Assembly (NCBI GenBank): GCA_965216725.1
Contig: CBDCGI010000015.1
Span: 1-62,820, forward strand
Reading direction: 5' to 3'
From: JACZUI01 sp965216725
GTDB lineage: Bacteria; Actinomycetota; Acidimicrobiia; Spongiisociales; ZC4RG35
Length of the DNA: 62,820 nucleotides
Made by a program: the position numbers and the translations under genes. Below the pieces are notes generated by a model. The model worked only from the letters and a program-made list of their open reading frames with translations. It was not told the origin of the DNA and made no database searches. Shown here one piece after another: positions 22,793 to 31,681 of this stretch. Within the stretch, counting starts at the first letter, position 1. Each line of letters opens with the position of its first letter.

Positions 22793-23332
22793 GTGCTCTT
22801 TTGGCACCTCGGAGGAACACTCTTCTTGTTTCGATGGATATTTCGGGATCCAAAAGTCGATGTCCGGTTTCTCCTCCTCGGTGCCCTTCTCCCCGATCTG
22901 ATCGACCTCCTGTTGGGGACGATTGCGTTTCCACAGCTTGCGACCGGCGAGCTCTGGTTCCATTCGATGGTGATGGCAAGCGTGTACATGGCGGCAGTGT
23001 TGATCGCCACTCGGCGCGGCCGACGGAGGCGCGCATACATGGCTCTCGCTGTCGGCTGGCTGTTCCATCTCGTGCTCGACGTCTTGTGGACGACCCCGGA
23101 GGTCCTGTTCTGGCCGTTTTTCGGACTCGATCTACCAACCGGAGAAGTCCCTTTTTGGCCATTGGCCTGGGACCGCGCTCTCTCCGACCCGTGGCGCTGG
23201 CTTCTGGAGGCAACAGGCGTTGTCTATCTCACGTGGCTCTGGTTCGCCGTGGGCATGAACGACAAGGTCAGGCGCCAGCGTGTCATCGACACCGGCCGCT
23301 TGCCCGACTACCTGGCAAATGAAGCTGCGTAG
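22793..23332 (+). CDS. Integral membrane protein, possible YdjM/DUF457-like hydrolase
   Basis: GTG 22793 lies three bases after the zinc-ribbon gene, so the two are co-transcribed. The 179-residue product has four to five hydrophobic segments and the conserved-looking LLGALLPDLIDLLLG, WFHSM and GWLFHLVLDVLW stretches. The Asp and His residues there match the pattern of membrane-bound metal-dependent hydrolases of the YdjM type. Its C-terminus overlaps the next lipoprotein gene start by 14 bases. Catalytic activity is not proven. Confidence 0.65.
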   Translation: MLFWHLGGTLFLFRWIFRDPKVDVRFLLLGALLPDLIDLLLGTIAFPQLATGELWFHSMVMASVYMAAVLIATRRGRRRRAYMALAVGWLFHLVLDVLWTTPEVLFWPFFGLDLPTGEVPFWPLAWDRALSDPWRWLLEATGVVYLTWLWFAVGMNDKVRRQRVIDTGRLPDYLANEAA

Positions 23333-23984
23333 CAGCAGCGTGATCTGTCTGGCGGCGATGCTCGCCGTCGCCTGTGGCCAGGACAGTGTCGACCCGCAAC
23401 CGACGCTGGGGCCTGGCCCGGAGTCAGCGGTCGCCGCGGTGGAAGAGGTCCACAGCATGGTTCGAGGAGGCGACTTCGACGGCGCTGCCACCTTGACCAT
23501 TCCCAAACACGCGGCGCTGGCCTCTCTCGCCGAGGGCGCCACGTTTTCCCAAGTCGCAACGGCGCTGCGGGATGGCGACCTTGACGTTGCTGCCAATTTC
23601 TGGAGCGGCTTCGCCCAAGCTGCGGGGGATAGCTTCCTTTCCGATGCCGACGTTGCAGACGCTGGGCCCGAGACCGTGGGGTCGACGAGTTTTGCATTGA
23701 CGACGGTTGTATCCGAGAGCTCTGGGGACCGCAGGATCGTGACTCAGGACATCGACGGATACCGAATCGACCTCTTCGCTTCTTTTGGTTCGGGTCTTGC
23801 CGAACGAATGATCTCCCCGGTTGAGATCCTGCTCACCTCGGCCACCGGCGATGCCACATTGATCCTCACCGAGCTGGAAGCGATTGTTGATTCGCTGCAG
23901 CTCGCCGCGACCACCCCCGGGATATCACCCGACTCGGTGCAGTCGATTCTCCAATTGGTGGAGCTGATAACCCGGGTGACCTGA
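23319..23984 (+). CDS. Lipoprotein of unknown function
   Basis: I chose ATG 23319, giving a proper signal peptide (MKLRSSSVICLAAMLAVAC, lipobox LAVAC, Cys at residue 19). The mature protein (about 200 residues) is acidic and mixed alpha/beta: VEEVHSMVRGGDFDGAATL at the start resembles SnoaL/NTF2-like or DUF4878-like exported domains, and RRIVTQDIDGYRIDLF fits a strand hairpin. It is the third gene of the 22082-23984 operon. Confidence 0.75.
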   Translation: MKLRSSSVICLAAMLAVACGQDSVDPQPTLGPGPESAVAAVEEVHSMVRGGDFDGAATLTIPKHAALASLAEGATFSQVATALRDGDLDVAANFWSGFAQAAGDSFLSDADVADAGPETVGSTSFALTTVVSESSGDRRIVTQDIDGYRIDLFASFGSGLAERMISPVEILLTSATGDATLILTELEAIVDSLQLAATTPGISPDSVQSILQLVELITRVT

Positions 23985-24017
23985 GCATCCACCGCGGCGT
24001 TGGAGTCTTCGAGTCGA

Positions 24018-24995
24018 TTAGCGAAGCTGTGGCAACACGTCGCTGCCAAGCATCCTGATCAAGCCTTCCTGGTCCAAAGACGCCATCTGGAAAGTCACGA
24101 TGTCGGCGCCTAGTTCGTCGACCAAGGGTCGGTAGGTTGCGACGATTTCTTCGGGCGTGGATACCAGCGAATATCGGCCCAAGACCTCCTCGCGGGGTAG
24201 GGCGTCAGCCTTTACCCGCAGCTCAGTCGGATCAACCGCTTCGAGCCGTCCCGGCGCACGGAGGCCTCTCCACGAGTAGAGGGCGTCCCAAGCCTCGTCC
24301 TGGGATGTGGCGTGAATCGACCAGCGTGTAGCGAGGATGGTCGGCGGAGGGCGATCGGCAGCGGCTGCGGCCGTTCGCAACGGCTCGACGACTTTTTCCA
24401 CGGTTTCCGCCGGGTTTTTTACCGAGGTGACCACACCCTGTGCCAACTCGCCGGCGAGCGTCGCCGACTTGGGCCCGCCCGCGGCCATGAGGATAGGAAC
24501 TTCGCCCACAGGTGGGGAGTAGAGCTTGGCTCTATCGGTCGTGTAATACTCGCCGTTGAAGGTCAGCTTTTCACCGTCGAGCAGCCGACGCATGATCTTC
24601 AGAGACTCTCGCATCCGGGCGTTTCGCTCGGCATATTTGGGGAAGGCGTAGCCCAGAGGGCCTTCGTTGATGTTCTCCCCGGTTCCAACGCCGAGTGTGA
24701 ACCTTCCGCCGGACAGGCGGTCGAGAGTCGCCGCGGCTTGGGCGACCACCGCCGGGTGATACCGGAACAAAGGGGTGGTGACGCCGGTGGCGAACTCCAA
24801 CCGAGAGGTGGCCGCCGCCATGGCGCCGATTGTGGCGAAGGCAAAACCAGAGGCGGAAACGTCATCGACCCAGGGGTGAAAATGTTCGGACACGACGACC
24901 ATGTCGAATCCAGCCTCTTCGGCTATGCGGGCATGATCCACCAGTTGTTCGGGGTGCCACTGCTCATGGCCACAGAAGTAGGCGAATTGCGTCAC
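24018..24995 (-). CDS. F420-dependent LLM-class oxidoreductase (FGD-like)
   Basis: The 325-residue TIM-barrel protein shows the luciferase-like monooxygenase pattern of F420 enzymes: HARIAEEAGFDMVVVSEHFHPW (about 22-43), GVTTPLFRYHPAVVAQ, SGGRFTLGVGTGENINEG (about 95-112) and ILMAAGGPKSATLAGE. The SEHFHPW and GTGENINE stretches are typical of the G6PDH (FGD)-related group. F420 use is common in Actinobacteria and supports that affiliation. The substrate is unknown. It stands alone, leftward, after the lipoprotein gene. Confidence 0.88.
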   Translation of the reverse strand: MTQFAYFCGHEQWHPEQLVDHARIAEEAGFDMVVVSEHFHPWVDDVSASGFAFATIGAMAAATSRLEFATGVTTPLFRYHPAVVAQAAATLDRLSGGRFTLGVGTGENINEGPLGYAFPKYAERNARMRESLKIMRRLLDGEKLTFNGEYYTTDRAKLYSPPVGEVPILMAAGGPKSATLAGELAQGVVTSVKNPAETVEKVVEPLRTAAAAADRPPPTILATRWSIHATSQDEAWDALYSWRGLRAPGRLEAVDPTELRVKADALPREEVLGRYSLVSTPEEIVATYRPLVDELGADIVTFQMASLDQEGLIRMLGSDVLPQLR

Positions 24996-25019
24996 ACGCG
25001 CTCTCTCATCTCGGATTCG

Positions 25020-26693
25020 TCACTGATACGAAACGTACACCGGACTCGGAGTTTTACTCATAGTGCTCTCCGGGGTGGGTGGGCCGGGTTCGTCCTCATC
25101 GAAGAAGTTCTTCCACCCCCAACTCCAATGTGCGTCTTCGGTGCCCCGGGTCAGAGCGGCGTAAGTGTCGTCTTTCTGAGCCTCGAGGCCGTCGCCGTCC
25201 ATCTGCAAGATCATCTGTAGCTCCGGTCTCTCCTTGAGGATTCCCCGGTTTTGGATCATGTCGAGCCGGAACTGGTGCACGATGAGCATTTTCTGGGGCA
25301 GCCCGTTGTCTCGTACCAGGTCGGCAAGCCAGTCGACCACGAGATTGACCTCGGCCGCATCGACCTGGCCAACTTGCCGAAGATGAACCTGGTCGGGCTT
25401 CAGACGCCATTCCGGATCGAGTGCCAGGCCAACGTGAGGGAGCTTCAACAGCTCCTCGTACTGCATGGCCTGGTTGAGAAAATCATCCCGCCCAGGCTGC
25501 AGATCCAACACCACATAGGCGCCGTTCTCGGCGGCTGTCTCTACCCACGGCTCGAAAGTAGCGATCGGCCATTCGAAGCTGTAGTCACCGTCGGTGGCGT
25601 CTGCGCTGGCGACCGTGGCAATCATCTCGAAAGTGGGGATGGTCTGATGTCCGTCGGCGGCATAGGCCTCGACGAAAGGCTGGAGCTCGCTCAACGTCGC
25701 GTCCGGGCCCTGCTCCCCAAGAGCGCCGAGGCCAGGAGTCTCCGGGTGCCCGTAGTAGGCGACGTATCGCCGTGGCTGATCGGGTGGCAAAACCAAGAAG
25801 CCGCCCCCGGGAAGCTGGTTGCCATTCGACAACACCGCCAGCTCCCAATCTGATACCTCAGGGACCACACCGACATAGCGGATAGCAGAGATCGGCCGGC
25901 CTCCCAACGCCTCACCGACCTGGGGATGGCCGAATAGGTCAGTGGGGTCGTAGGCCACAGCCACCGACCCGACAGTCCTTCCGGTCCCCGCGGCCATGAG
26001 CAACTCCACTGGGTCAGCGGCGTCGAGCAGCCAAACGGATTCTGCAGGAGTCGGGTTGGCTAGACCGACGATGATCTCTGATGAATCGACACGAGGAATC
26101 GGGGCCACACCCGAGGGGTCCGTCTGGGGGAAGACGACCCTATCCCGGTCGATGATCGCACCGATGGTCTCCAGGATGGTCGTGGAGTCGGGGGTTGCCG
26201 GAAGTCTCACTTCGGTTTCCACTCCCAGCGCTTCTTTGGCCTGGTCTACGGCGTCGGCGATCGTGTGGTTGAGAACGTCGGAGTCGGGAGGCGTCTGCAC
26301 CGTCACCTGGCCGACGATGTGCACTCGCTGGGGGTTGAGTCTCCCCAATTCTGCCGCGAGCCGGGGGTCGGGCAGCAGGAGAGGCCCCCCAACAGCCGCG
26401 GCGAGCTGCGAGGCGGCTGCCATCGTGTTCAGATCGGCGGCGTCGGTGACGACTACATCATTTGCGCATACGAATGATTCTCCAGAGAGGAAGAGTGCGT
26501 CGCCGGCGACAGACCCGGTAGCGACAGCATCTCGGCCCCCCGTCAGAAGAACGCACTCCGGGTCCGCTGCTGTGGTGGTGACCAGCGAAGTGCTGGGCGC
26601 TGAATCGGGGGAGGATTTGGAGGGTTCATCGCTGCTCGTTCCGCATCCGAACAGGATCACAGCGAACGCGAAGAGAAGGGCTAGGTGTTTCAT
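25020..26693 (-). CDS. Lipoprotein with cell-wall-binding-repeat-like and TIM-barrel-like parts
   Basis: ATG 26693 (not the longer frame) gives a lipoprotein signal MKHLALLFAFAVILFGC. After a Ser-rich linker, about residues 45-145 resemble cell wall binding repeat 2 domains (VVVTDAADLNTMAAASQLAAAVGGPLLLP, LNPQRVHIVG). The rest (about 270-540) looks like a sugar-acting TIM barrel: YVVLDLQPGRDDF, GLALDPEWRLKPD and LIVHQFRLDMI carry acidic strand ends. The product should be anchored outside the membrane and act on or bind wall polymer. The catalytic class is not recognised. Confidence 0.65.
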   Translation of the reverse strand: MKHLALLFAFAVILFGCGTSSDEPSKSSPDSAPSTSLVTTTAADPECVLLTGGRDAVATGSVAGDALFLSGESFVCANDVVVTDAADLNTMAAASQLAAAVGGPLLLPDPRLAAELGRLNPQRVHIVGQVTVQTPPDSDVLNHTIADAVDQAKEALGVETEVRLPATPDSTTILETIGAIIDRDRVVFPQTDPSGVAPIPRVDSSEIIVGLANPTPAESVWLLDAADPVELLMAAGTGRTVGSVAVAYDPTDLFGHPQVGEALGGRPISAIRYVGVVPEVSDWELAVLSNGNQLPGGGFLVLPPDQPRRYVAYYGHPETPGLGALGEQGPDATLSELQPFVEAYAADGHQTIPTFEMIATVASADATDGDYSFEWPIATFEPWVETAAENGAYVVLDLQPGRDDFLNQAMQYEELLKLPHVGLALDPEWRLKPDQVHLRQVGQVDAAEVNLVVDWLADLVRDNGLPQKMLIVHQFRLDMIQNRGILKERPELQMILQMDGDGLEAQKDDTYAALTRGTEDAHWSWGWKNFFDEDEPGPPTPESTMSKTPSPVYVSYQ

Positions 26694-26719
26694 GGGAGCT
26701 CCGCCAGAGTGAAGGCTAG

Positions 26720-27928
26720 TTAGCTCCGACGGTTGGCCACGGTCTTCCATGCGAGCCCGACCCCGATGAGGGCGCCACCGGTGACCCAGACCGGCGTCGG
26801 CACGAAGAAGGAGAGAAAGAGGCAAGAGCCCAAGCCTGCCCAGGCCGATAGCCGGGACCGGTCCAAACTGAGTGCAGCGAGATTGGTGATCCCGTAGTAG
26901 AGCAACACGGTCATTGCCGAGAAACTCCAGGCGAGCCCGATGTCCCCGATGAGAGTGGTCATGGCAACCAGGAGGCCGGCTACCCCAATGGCCCGTGTTG
27001 GATTTGATCTGGCGTCGAGACGTGCCAGAGCTTCGGGCATGTCCCCTCGCCGACCCATTGCCAGCCAAACTCGGGACAGCCCCAGGACCAGATTGACCAA
27101 CACTCCGATCATCGCGGTGAGGGCACCAACAGTCACCAATGTCCGAAACGGCTCATCCACGAGGTCGGCTGGGGAAGTCCCCAGCTCGACAAGACCGCCC
27201 CAACCGGGTCCAGCAAGGGCACGACCCCCGAGCTCGAACAACAGATAGAGGGTTGCCGAGACCGCCAGGGTGATGATCACCGCTATCGGAATCGTCTTTT
27301 CAGGTGAGTGGACCTCTTCGCCGAGAGTTGCGATCCGTCCGTACCCGGTGAACGCCACGAAGAGGAAAGCAATCGCGGCGGGCAGGCCGCCGCTAGCAAG
27401 ATCTACCCCATTCCACGACCCCCCGCCATCGCCGGCGATCCCGCCCACTGCGAAGCCGATCAGCCCGGCGATAGTGGTTGCGACCAAGACCGCGTTGACG
27501 GCGGTCGTTCTGCGCAGGCCACTTCCAACTAAAAGAGTGACTGCCCCGACCGCGATGACCGCTATCAACGCCTCCCTTTCCACCCCCAGGTACAAGCCGA
27601 GCCCAAGCGCAGCCGATGCCGCTGAGGCCGTCTTGGCCAGCAGAAACAGCCAACCCGCGCTGAATCCCCACCAGGGTCCCAGTGTGCGATAGCCGTACTC
27701 GAACGTGCCTCCCGCCACAGGGAAGTGACCGGCCAGGAAAGCCGACGAGAGACCATTGAACGTGGCGACAAGTCCAGCGATCGGGATCGCCCAGATCACA
27801 AGGTCACCCCAGCGAGCAGATGCCAGCCCCACAGCCACAAACGCGCCTGTGCCCAGAATGGAGCCGAGCCCAGTTATCACGGCTCCTGGCAATCTCAGTT
27901 CGCGTTTCAGCGACCCGTGTGATGTCAA
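26720..27928 (-). CDS. APC-superfamily amino-acid permease
   Basis: The TTG at 27928 overlaps the SRAP gene stop (TTGA) and fits the start MTSHGSLKRELRLPGAVITGLGSILGTG. The 402-residue product has about 12 transmembrane helices. The Gly-rich first helix GLGSILGTGAF and the conserved EEVHSPEKTIPIAV loop mark the APC family. It imports or exchanges an amino acid or related amine; specificity is unknown. It is co-transcribed with the SRAP gene. Confidence 0.88.
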   Translation of the reverse strand: MTSHGSLKRELRLPGAVITGLGSILGTGAFVAVGLASARWGDLVIWAIPIAGLVATFNGLSSAFLAGHFPVAGGTFEYGYRTLGPWWGFSAGWLFLLAKTASAASAALGLGLYLGVEREALIAVIAVGAVTLLVGSGLRRTTAVNAVLVATTIAGLIGFAVGGIAGDGGGSWNGVDLASGGLPAAIAFLFVAFTGYGRIATLGEEVHSPEKTIPIAVIITLAVSATLYLLFELGGRALAGPGWGGLVELGTSPADLVDEPFRTLVTVGALTAMIGVLVNLVLGLSRVWLAMGRRGDMPEALARLDARSNPTRAIGVAGLLVAMTTLIGDIGLAWSFSAMTVLLYYGITNLAALSLDRSRLSAWAGLGSCLFLSFFVPTPVWVTGGALIGVGLAWKTVANRRS

Positions 27929-28608
27929 AACAGCGTCTCCGGCCCGGCAGGCTCTCGGAGATCCGGAGCGTTGTTCTTCACCGAGTTGACTCTCCGCGAC
28001 ACGACGTGCTCCATCCACTCTTCAGGATCGACCCTCTGAATCAAGGAGAGGGCGGCTTCGGCGTCGGTCAGGTCACGGTCGAGCCATCTGTCCCATGCCG
28101 ACCGGTTGAGAGTCACCGGCATCCGATCGTGGATCGAGGTCACGAAACCGGCGGCCTCAGTGGTGAGTATCGAACAGGTGCGATTCCAGGTGTCGTTTAC
28201 CGGGTCGTGACGTGATGCCCAGATCCCGGCAAATGCCATTGGGTGCCCGTCGGCCCGGAAGATCCAGTGTGGGGTTCGCCCCTGCTCGGCAGGTTCCCAC
28301 TCATAGAAGCCGTCAGCGGGTATCAGGCATCGTCTCCCGGAGAAGGAGTCCCGAAACATCGGGGCGCTGGCGACAGTTTCAACGCGTGCGTTGATCTGGA
28401 TTCTCCGAGCGTCCTTTGCCCAGTGGGGCACAAGCCCCCAACTCATCGAACTCAGTAGCCGTTGGCTCTCACGCTCGGCGACCACCAGCACACTGTCTGT
28501 GGGGGCCACGTTCCAACTGGGCTCGATCGGGTCTGCCCTCACAACATCCACACCGAAGTACTCGGCGTAGAAGTCGAGGTCACCGGTCAGGGAGAATCTT
28601 CCGCACAC
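27925..28608 (-). CDS. SOS response-associated peptidase family (SRAP/YedK/HMCES)
   Basis: The 227-residue product begins MCGRFSL with the invariant Cys2, and shows NVAPTDSV (Asn near 33), WGLVPHWAKD, NARVETV, DGFYEW (catalytic Glu near 104) and IHDRMPV (His near 160). SRAP proteins form a covalent bond through Cys2 with abasic sites in single-stranded DNA and protect them during replication. All key residues are present. It lies upstream of a permease gene with a TTGA overlap. Confidence 0.95.
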   Translation of the reverse strand: MCGRFSLTGDLDFYAEYFGVDVVRADPIEPSWNVAPTDSVLVVAERESQRLLSSMSWGLVPHWAKDARRIQINARVETVASAPMFRDSFSGRRCLIPADGFYEWEPAEQGRTPHWIFRADGHPMAFAGIWASRHDPVNDTWNRTCSILTTEAAGFVTSIHDRMPVTLNRSAWDRWLDRDLTDAEAALSLIQRVDPEEWMEHVVSRRVNSVKNNAPDLREPAGPETLF

Positions 28609-28696
28609 GCCGGGCAGATTAGGGATGGCCGCGGGTTTGGCCGCCGACTAGTTTTTTGATGAGGAGTGGACGGGAGGAGTGTGAAAGGAGAGGATC

Positions 28697-29380
28697 TTGC
28701 GACGATTCATTTTGGTGCTGCTGGCAACCGGTTTGCTGGTGGCGACGGCGCCGGTCACATCCGGTGCCGCCTCCTATGACGCCGCTGAGTTCGCTGCGGA
28801 CTGCAACGACGATTCGAGGGTCGATGTCTCCGGAAACGTAAGGGTGCGTGGCGGTGTCGGCGTCGTGGTTGTTCCGCAGTGCGACGTTTTCCTCGCCGAA
28901 GGAGCGAAGCTCGTTCTCCGGGGTGTTGTGCTCGCTGCAGTCGGAAACTTGGTCACGTGGGGAGGACTGGATTCCACTCTGAACGTGGTCGACTCCACGA
29001 TCTCGGCCTCGGGCATTCTGGAGCTGAAGACGACGTGTTGCTTCGACGAGCCGGGTGTGCCGGTCAATGGCCTGACTCGAATCATCTCCTCGAACCTGAC
29101 CGGGGGAGATGTCTACTTGAGTTCGGCCGTCGCCGAGTCCGGGGGGCGGTTGATCATGAAGGGAACCACCGTCACCAGTCTCAACGACATTGTGATTCCC
29201 GTTGGGGGAGATGTTCGCATCAACGACAACGTGATGGCTTCAGTGGGGGATGTCGTGATCACGGGTCACGATGTGAAAGTCAAAGGCAACGATTTCGGTG
29301 GAGTCCTAGGCACGGTGACGGTGTCATCGTCCGGCCCCTGCACAACAGGCGGCAACAACCCGCCGGTGACGTGTAGCTGA
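28697..29380 (+). CDS. Secreted beta-helix-like protein
   Basis: TTG 28697 follows AAAGGAGAGGA, which decides the start. The 227-residue product has a signal peptide (RRFILVLLATGLLVATAPVTSGAAS) and a repetitive beta pattern: GNVRVRGGVGVVVV, AKLVLRGVVLAAVGNLV, STLNVVDSTISASG, GDVVITGHDVKVKGND. This matches right-handed beta-helix or pectate-lyase-like rungs. Two Cys pairs may form disulfides. Function unknown; surface or wall-associated. Confidence 0.7.
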   Translation: MRRFILVLLATGLLVATAPVTSGAASYDAAEFAADCNDDSRVDVSGNVRVRGGVGVVVVPQCDVFLAEGAKLVLRGVVLAAVGNLVTWGGLDSTLNVVDSTISASGILELKTTCCFDEPGVPVNGLTRIISSNLTGGDVYLSSAVAESGGRLIMKGTTVTSLNDIVIPVGGDVRINDNVMASVGDVVITGHDVKVKGNDFGGVLGTVTVSSSGPCTTGGNNPPVTCS

Positions 29381-29397
29381 ACGCTTAGGGTGGGTGA

Positions 29398-30630
29398 ATG
29401 CCCACAGCAGAACAACTGAACAAGTATGCCGAGGTGGCGTTGAGCGTCGGGCTCGGGCTCACCGAAGGGGACCGGCTGGTGGTTACGTCTCCGATCGACG
29501 CCAGAGACTTCACGAGGCAGGTCGCGGAGGCGGCCTATCGGGCCGGCGCCAGCAACGTTGACGTCATGTGGACCGATGACGAAGTCACCAAGGCGAGATT
29601 TTCCCACGGTTCGGAAGACGCCGCCGGTGCCATCAGCGGTTACAGCCGGTTGGCCAATAGCACCGTCGAGACCGGAGACTGCCTTCTCTACGTGCTCGCC
29701 GAGGATCCCGATTTGTTGGCGGGACAGGACCAGGCAGACGTGGCCCGATTTCGCAAGGTCAACTCAGAGTTCATCAAGCCGCTGAGGGAGTCGACTCAGT
29801 CGGGCAGGAAGCGCTGGGCCATCGTGTCGGCTCCTACTCCACAATGGGCTTCGGCTGTCTTTTCCGATGTCGACGAGCATGAGGCCGTCGATTTGTTATG
29901 GGAGGCGATTCTCAGGGCATGTCGGGCGGACGTCGAGGACCCTGTTGGGGCATGGGAGCGCCATGTCGAGCACCTGGCGGCTCGGTCGGAGTACCTGTCA
30001 CAGAAGTCCTTTGCATCCTTGCGATACGAAGGGCCGGGAACCGACCTCGTGGTAGGTCTTCCGGAAGGACACCGCTGGGTTGGGGGCCGAACCATCGGGG
30101 CGGAGGGGATCGGATTTGTTCCCAACCTGCCCACCGAAGAGGTGTTCACGACGCCTGACCGTCTTCGAGCCGAGGGCAGCGTGGCATCTACCAAGCCGCT
30201 CAACCTCTTCGGCAGTTTGGTCGAGGAGTTGGCGTTGTCAGTGTCCGATGGGCGCGTGGTTCAGGCGACTGCAGCAAAGGGCCAGGAGACCATTGACCAG
30301 CTGCTGGCCATCGATGAGGGCTCGGTCCGCTTCGGGGAGACTGCGTTGGTCCCACAGTCGAGCTCGGTAGCTCGTGAGGGTCTCATCTGGCAGAACATGC
30401 TCTACGACGAGAACGACGCTTGCCACATCGCACTTGGAAACGGATTCCCGATGGCCCTTGATGGTGGAGTCGACATGACCGAAGCCGAGCTCATTGACCA
30501 CGGGGTCAACCAGAGCAGTGTCCATGTCGATTTCGTGGTCGGATCGCCCGATCTCAACGTCTATGGGGTTCGTCCCGATGGCGGCGAAGAAGCGCTTTTG
30601 GCCGGGGGAGAATGGGCGTTTGAGGTCTAG
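29398..30630 (+). CDS. M29-family aminopeptidase (thermophilic aminopeptidase type)
   Basis: The 410-residue product matches the M29 metallo-aminopeptidase family: YAEVALSVGLGLTEGDRLVV at the start, NVDVMWTDD, YEGPGTDLVVGLPEGHRWVGG (about 205-225), ANIPTEEVFTTPD-like PNLPTEEVFTTPD (about 242), and the C-terminal HIALGNGFP and HVDFVVGSPDLNVYG, which carry metal ligands (His and Asp). M29 enzymes remove N-terminal residues using two metal ions. The gene stands alone, 17 bases after the beta-helix gene. Confidence 0.92.
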   Translation: MPTAEQLNKYAEVALSVGLGLTEGDRLVVTSPIDARDFTRQVAEAAYRAGASNVDVMWTDDEVTKARFSHGSEDAAGAISGYSRLANSTVETGDCLLYVLAEDPDLLAGQDQADVARFRKVNSEFIKPLRESTQSGRKRWAIVSAPTPQWASAVFSDVDEHEAVDLLWEAILRACRADVEDPVGAWERHVEHLAARSEYLSQKSFASLRYEGPGTDLVVGLPEGHRWVGGRTIGAEGIGFVPNLPTEEVFTTPDRLRAEGSVASTKPLNLFGSLVEELALSVSDGRVVQATAAKGQETIDQLLAIDEGSVRFGETALVPQSSSVAREGLIWQNMLYDENDACHIALGNGFPMALDGGVDMTEAELIDHGVNQSSVHVDFVVGSPDLNVYGVRPDGGEEALLAGGEWAFEV

Positions 30631-30721
30631 TCTCCGGCAAGCAAGCCCCGACTAAGGGTTTGATAACTCGAGCCGCCTCGTAGGAATGGTTCTTGTTCGC
30701 CAAAACTGAAACAATCAGCCT

Positions 30722-31099
30722 GTGCTTGCGGCGCTGAACATCGTTGCTCTGGGCCTCGGGGTAGGGGCCGGCGGCCTTTCTGCCACTCTGGTAGCGCTGG
30801 TGATCGGGGGCGGTCTGGCGGTGGCCGGCGTGTCAGCGGGAGCGGACATCGGCCTGGTGCTTGGCGTGAGCATTGGCTATGGGACCGGCGGGTGGGTCGC
30901 CGGGCGCATGGCTCGCCACTCGGGACGATTCCACGGGGCCCTGACCGGCATACTCTTGTCGACGCTCATCACTCTTGTGGCGCGGGCGGGAGGTAGCCCG
31001 GCAGGGCCTTGGGTTGTGGTTTGGATCTATCTGGTTGGCGCAATCATCGGTGGCACCTTTGGCTGGCTCGGCGGTGTACGACAGCGTACAAGGTCGTAG
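30722..31099 (+). CDS. Small integral membrane protein
   Basis: From GTG 30722 the 125-residue product has four hydrophobic segments (LNIVALGLGVGAGGLSATLVALVIGG, AGADIGLVLGVSIGYGTGGW, FHGALTGILLSTLITLVA, WVVVWIYLVGAIIGGTFGWL). It resembles small Gly-rich membrane proteins of the TIGR04086/DUF3792 kind. Function unknown. The stop lies nine bases before rnpB. Confidence 0.6.
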   Translation: MLAALNIVALGLGVGAGGLSATLVALVIGGGLAVAGVSAGADIGLVLGVSIGYGTGGWVAGRMARHSGRFHGALTGILLSTLITLVARAGGSPAGPWVVVWIYLVGAIIGGTFGWLGGVRQRTRS

Positions 31100-31107
31100 A
31101 ATTGTCG

Positions 31108-31452
31108 GGCGAGCTCGTCGGACGGCCGCGGTCACGTGACCGAGGAAAGTCCGGACTCCACAGGGCAGGGTGCTGGATAACGTCCAGGCGGGGTGACCCG
31201 ACGGAAAGTGCAGCAGAGAGCAGACCGCCGATGGCCGGTCACGGCACAGGCAAGGGTGAAACGGTGAGGTAAGAGCTCACCAGCGTCACGGGTGACCGTG
31301 ACGGCTCGGCAAACCCCACCCGGAGCAAGGCCAAGCAGGGACACGGTTGCCCGCCGATGACGTCCCGGGTAGGCCGCACGAGCACATCAGTGATGTTGTG
31401 CCCAGATGGATGGTCGTCCTCGACAGAATCCGGCTTACAGACGGGCTCGCAC
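31108..31452 (+). ncRNA. rnpB: RNase P RNA, type A
   Basis: The catalytic RNA of RNase P, which trims tRNA 5' ends. The conserved P4 and CR-I strand GAGGAAAGTCCGGACTCC lies at 31141-31158 and its partner ACAGAATCCGGCTTACAG at 31423-31440. GGTAAGAGCTCACC (P11-P12 region) and CAAACCCCACCCGGAGCAAG also match the type A plan. The terminal helix P1 pairs GCGAGC (31110-31115) with GCTCGC near 31445-31450. Ends are placed from P1 and are good to a few bases. Its 3' 30 bases recur at 35345. Confidence 0.95.
31423..31452 (+). repeat. rnpB 3' end, left copy of a 30-base direct repeat
   Basis: These last 30 bases of rnpB recur at 35345-35374 with one mismatch (position 31431 C against G), 3922 bases to the right and in the same orientation. 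This is the pattern left by integration into an RNA gene 3' end. Confidence 0.8.
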
Positions 31453-31681
31453 TACCAAGAACTACCTCTGACAAGGGATTTCGCGCTCGCTAATCGCTTT
31501 GCGTGAGGGCGCGATTCCACGAGGATTCAACCTGTGATCCGCTCCAGGCAGTATCCACGGGTGAGTTCACCATCAACACGCAGGATGAACCAATCGGATT
31601 CGCGCGACCATGGCGCCAAAACCGCACGCAGGACTGGGGAATACCGCTTGCTAGGGACGCGGACGAGCCGCGTGGCACCTC

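Noticed and set aside
26694..27068. N-terminal extension of the lipoprotein at 25020
   Set aside because: It overlaps the permease gene in another frame, and the lipoprotein signal starts at ATG 26693.
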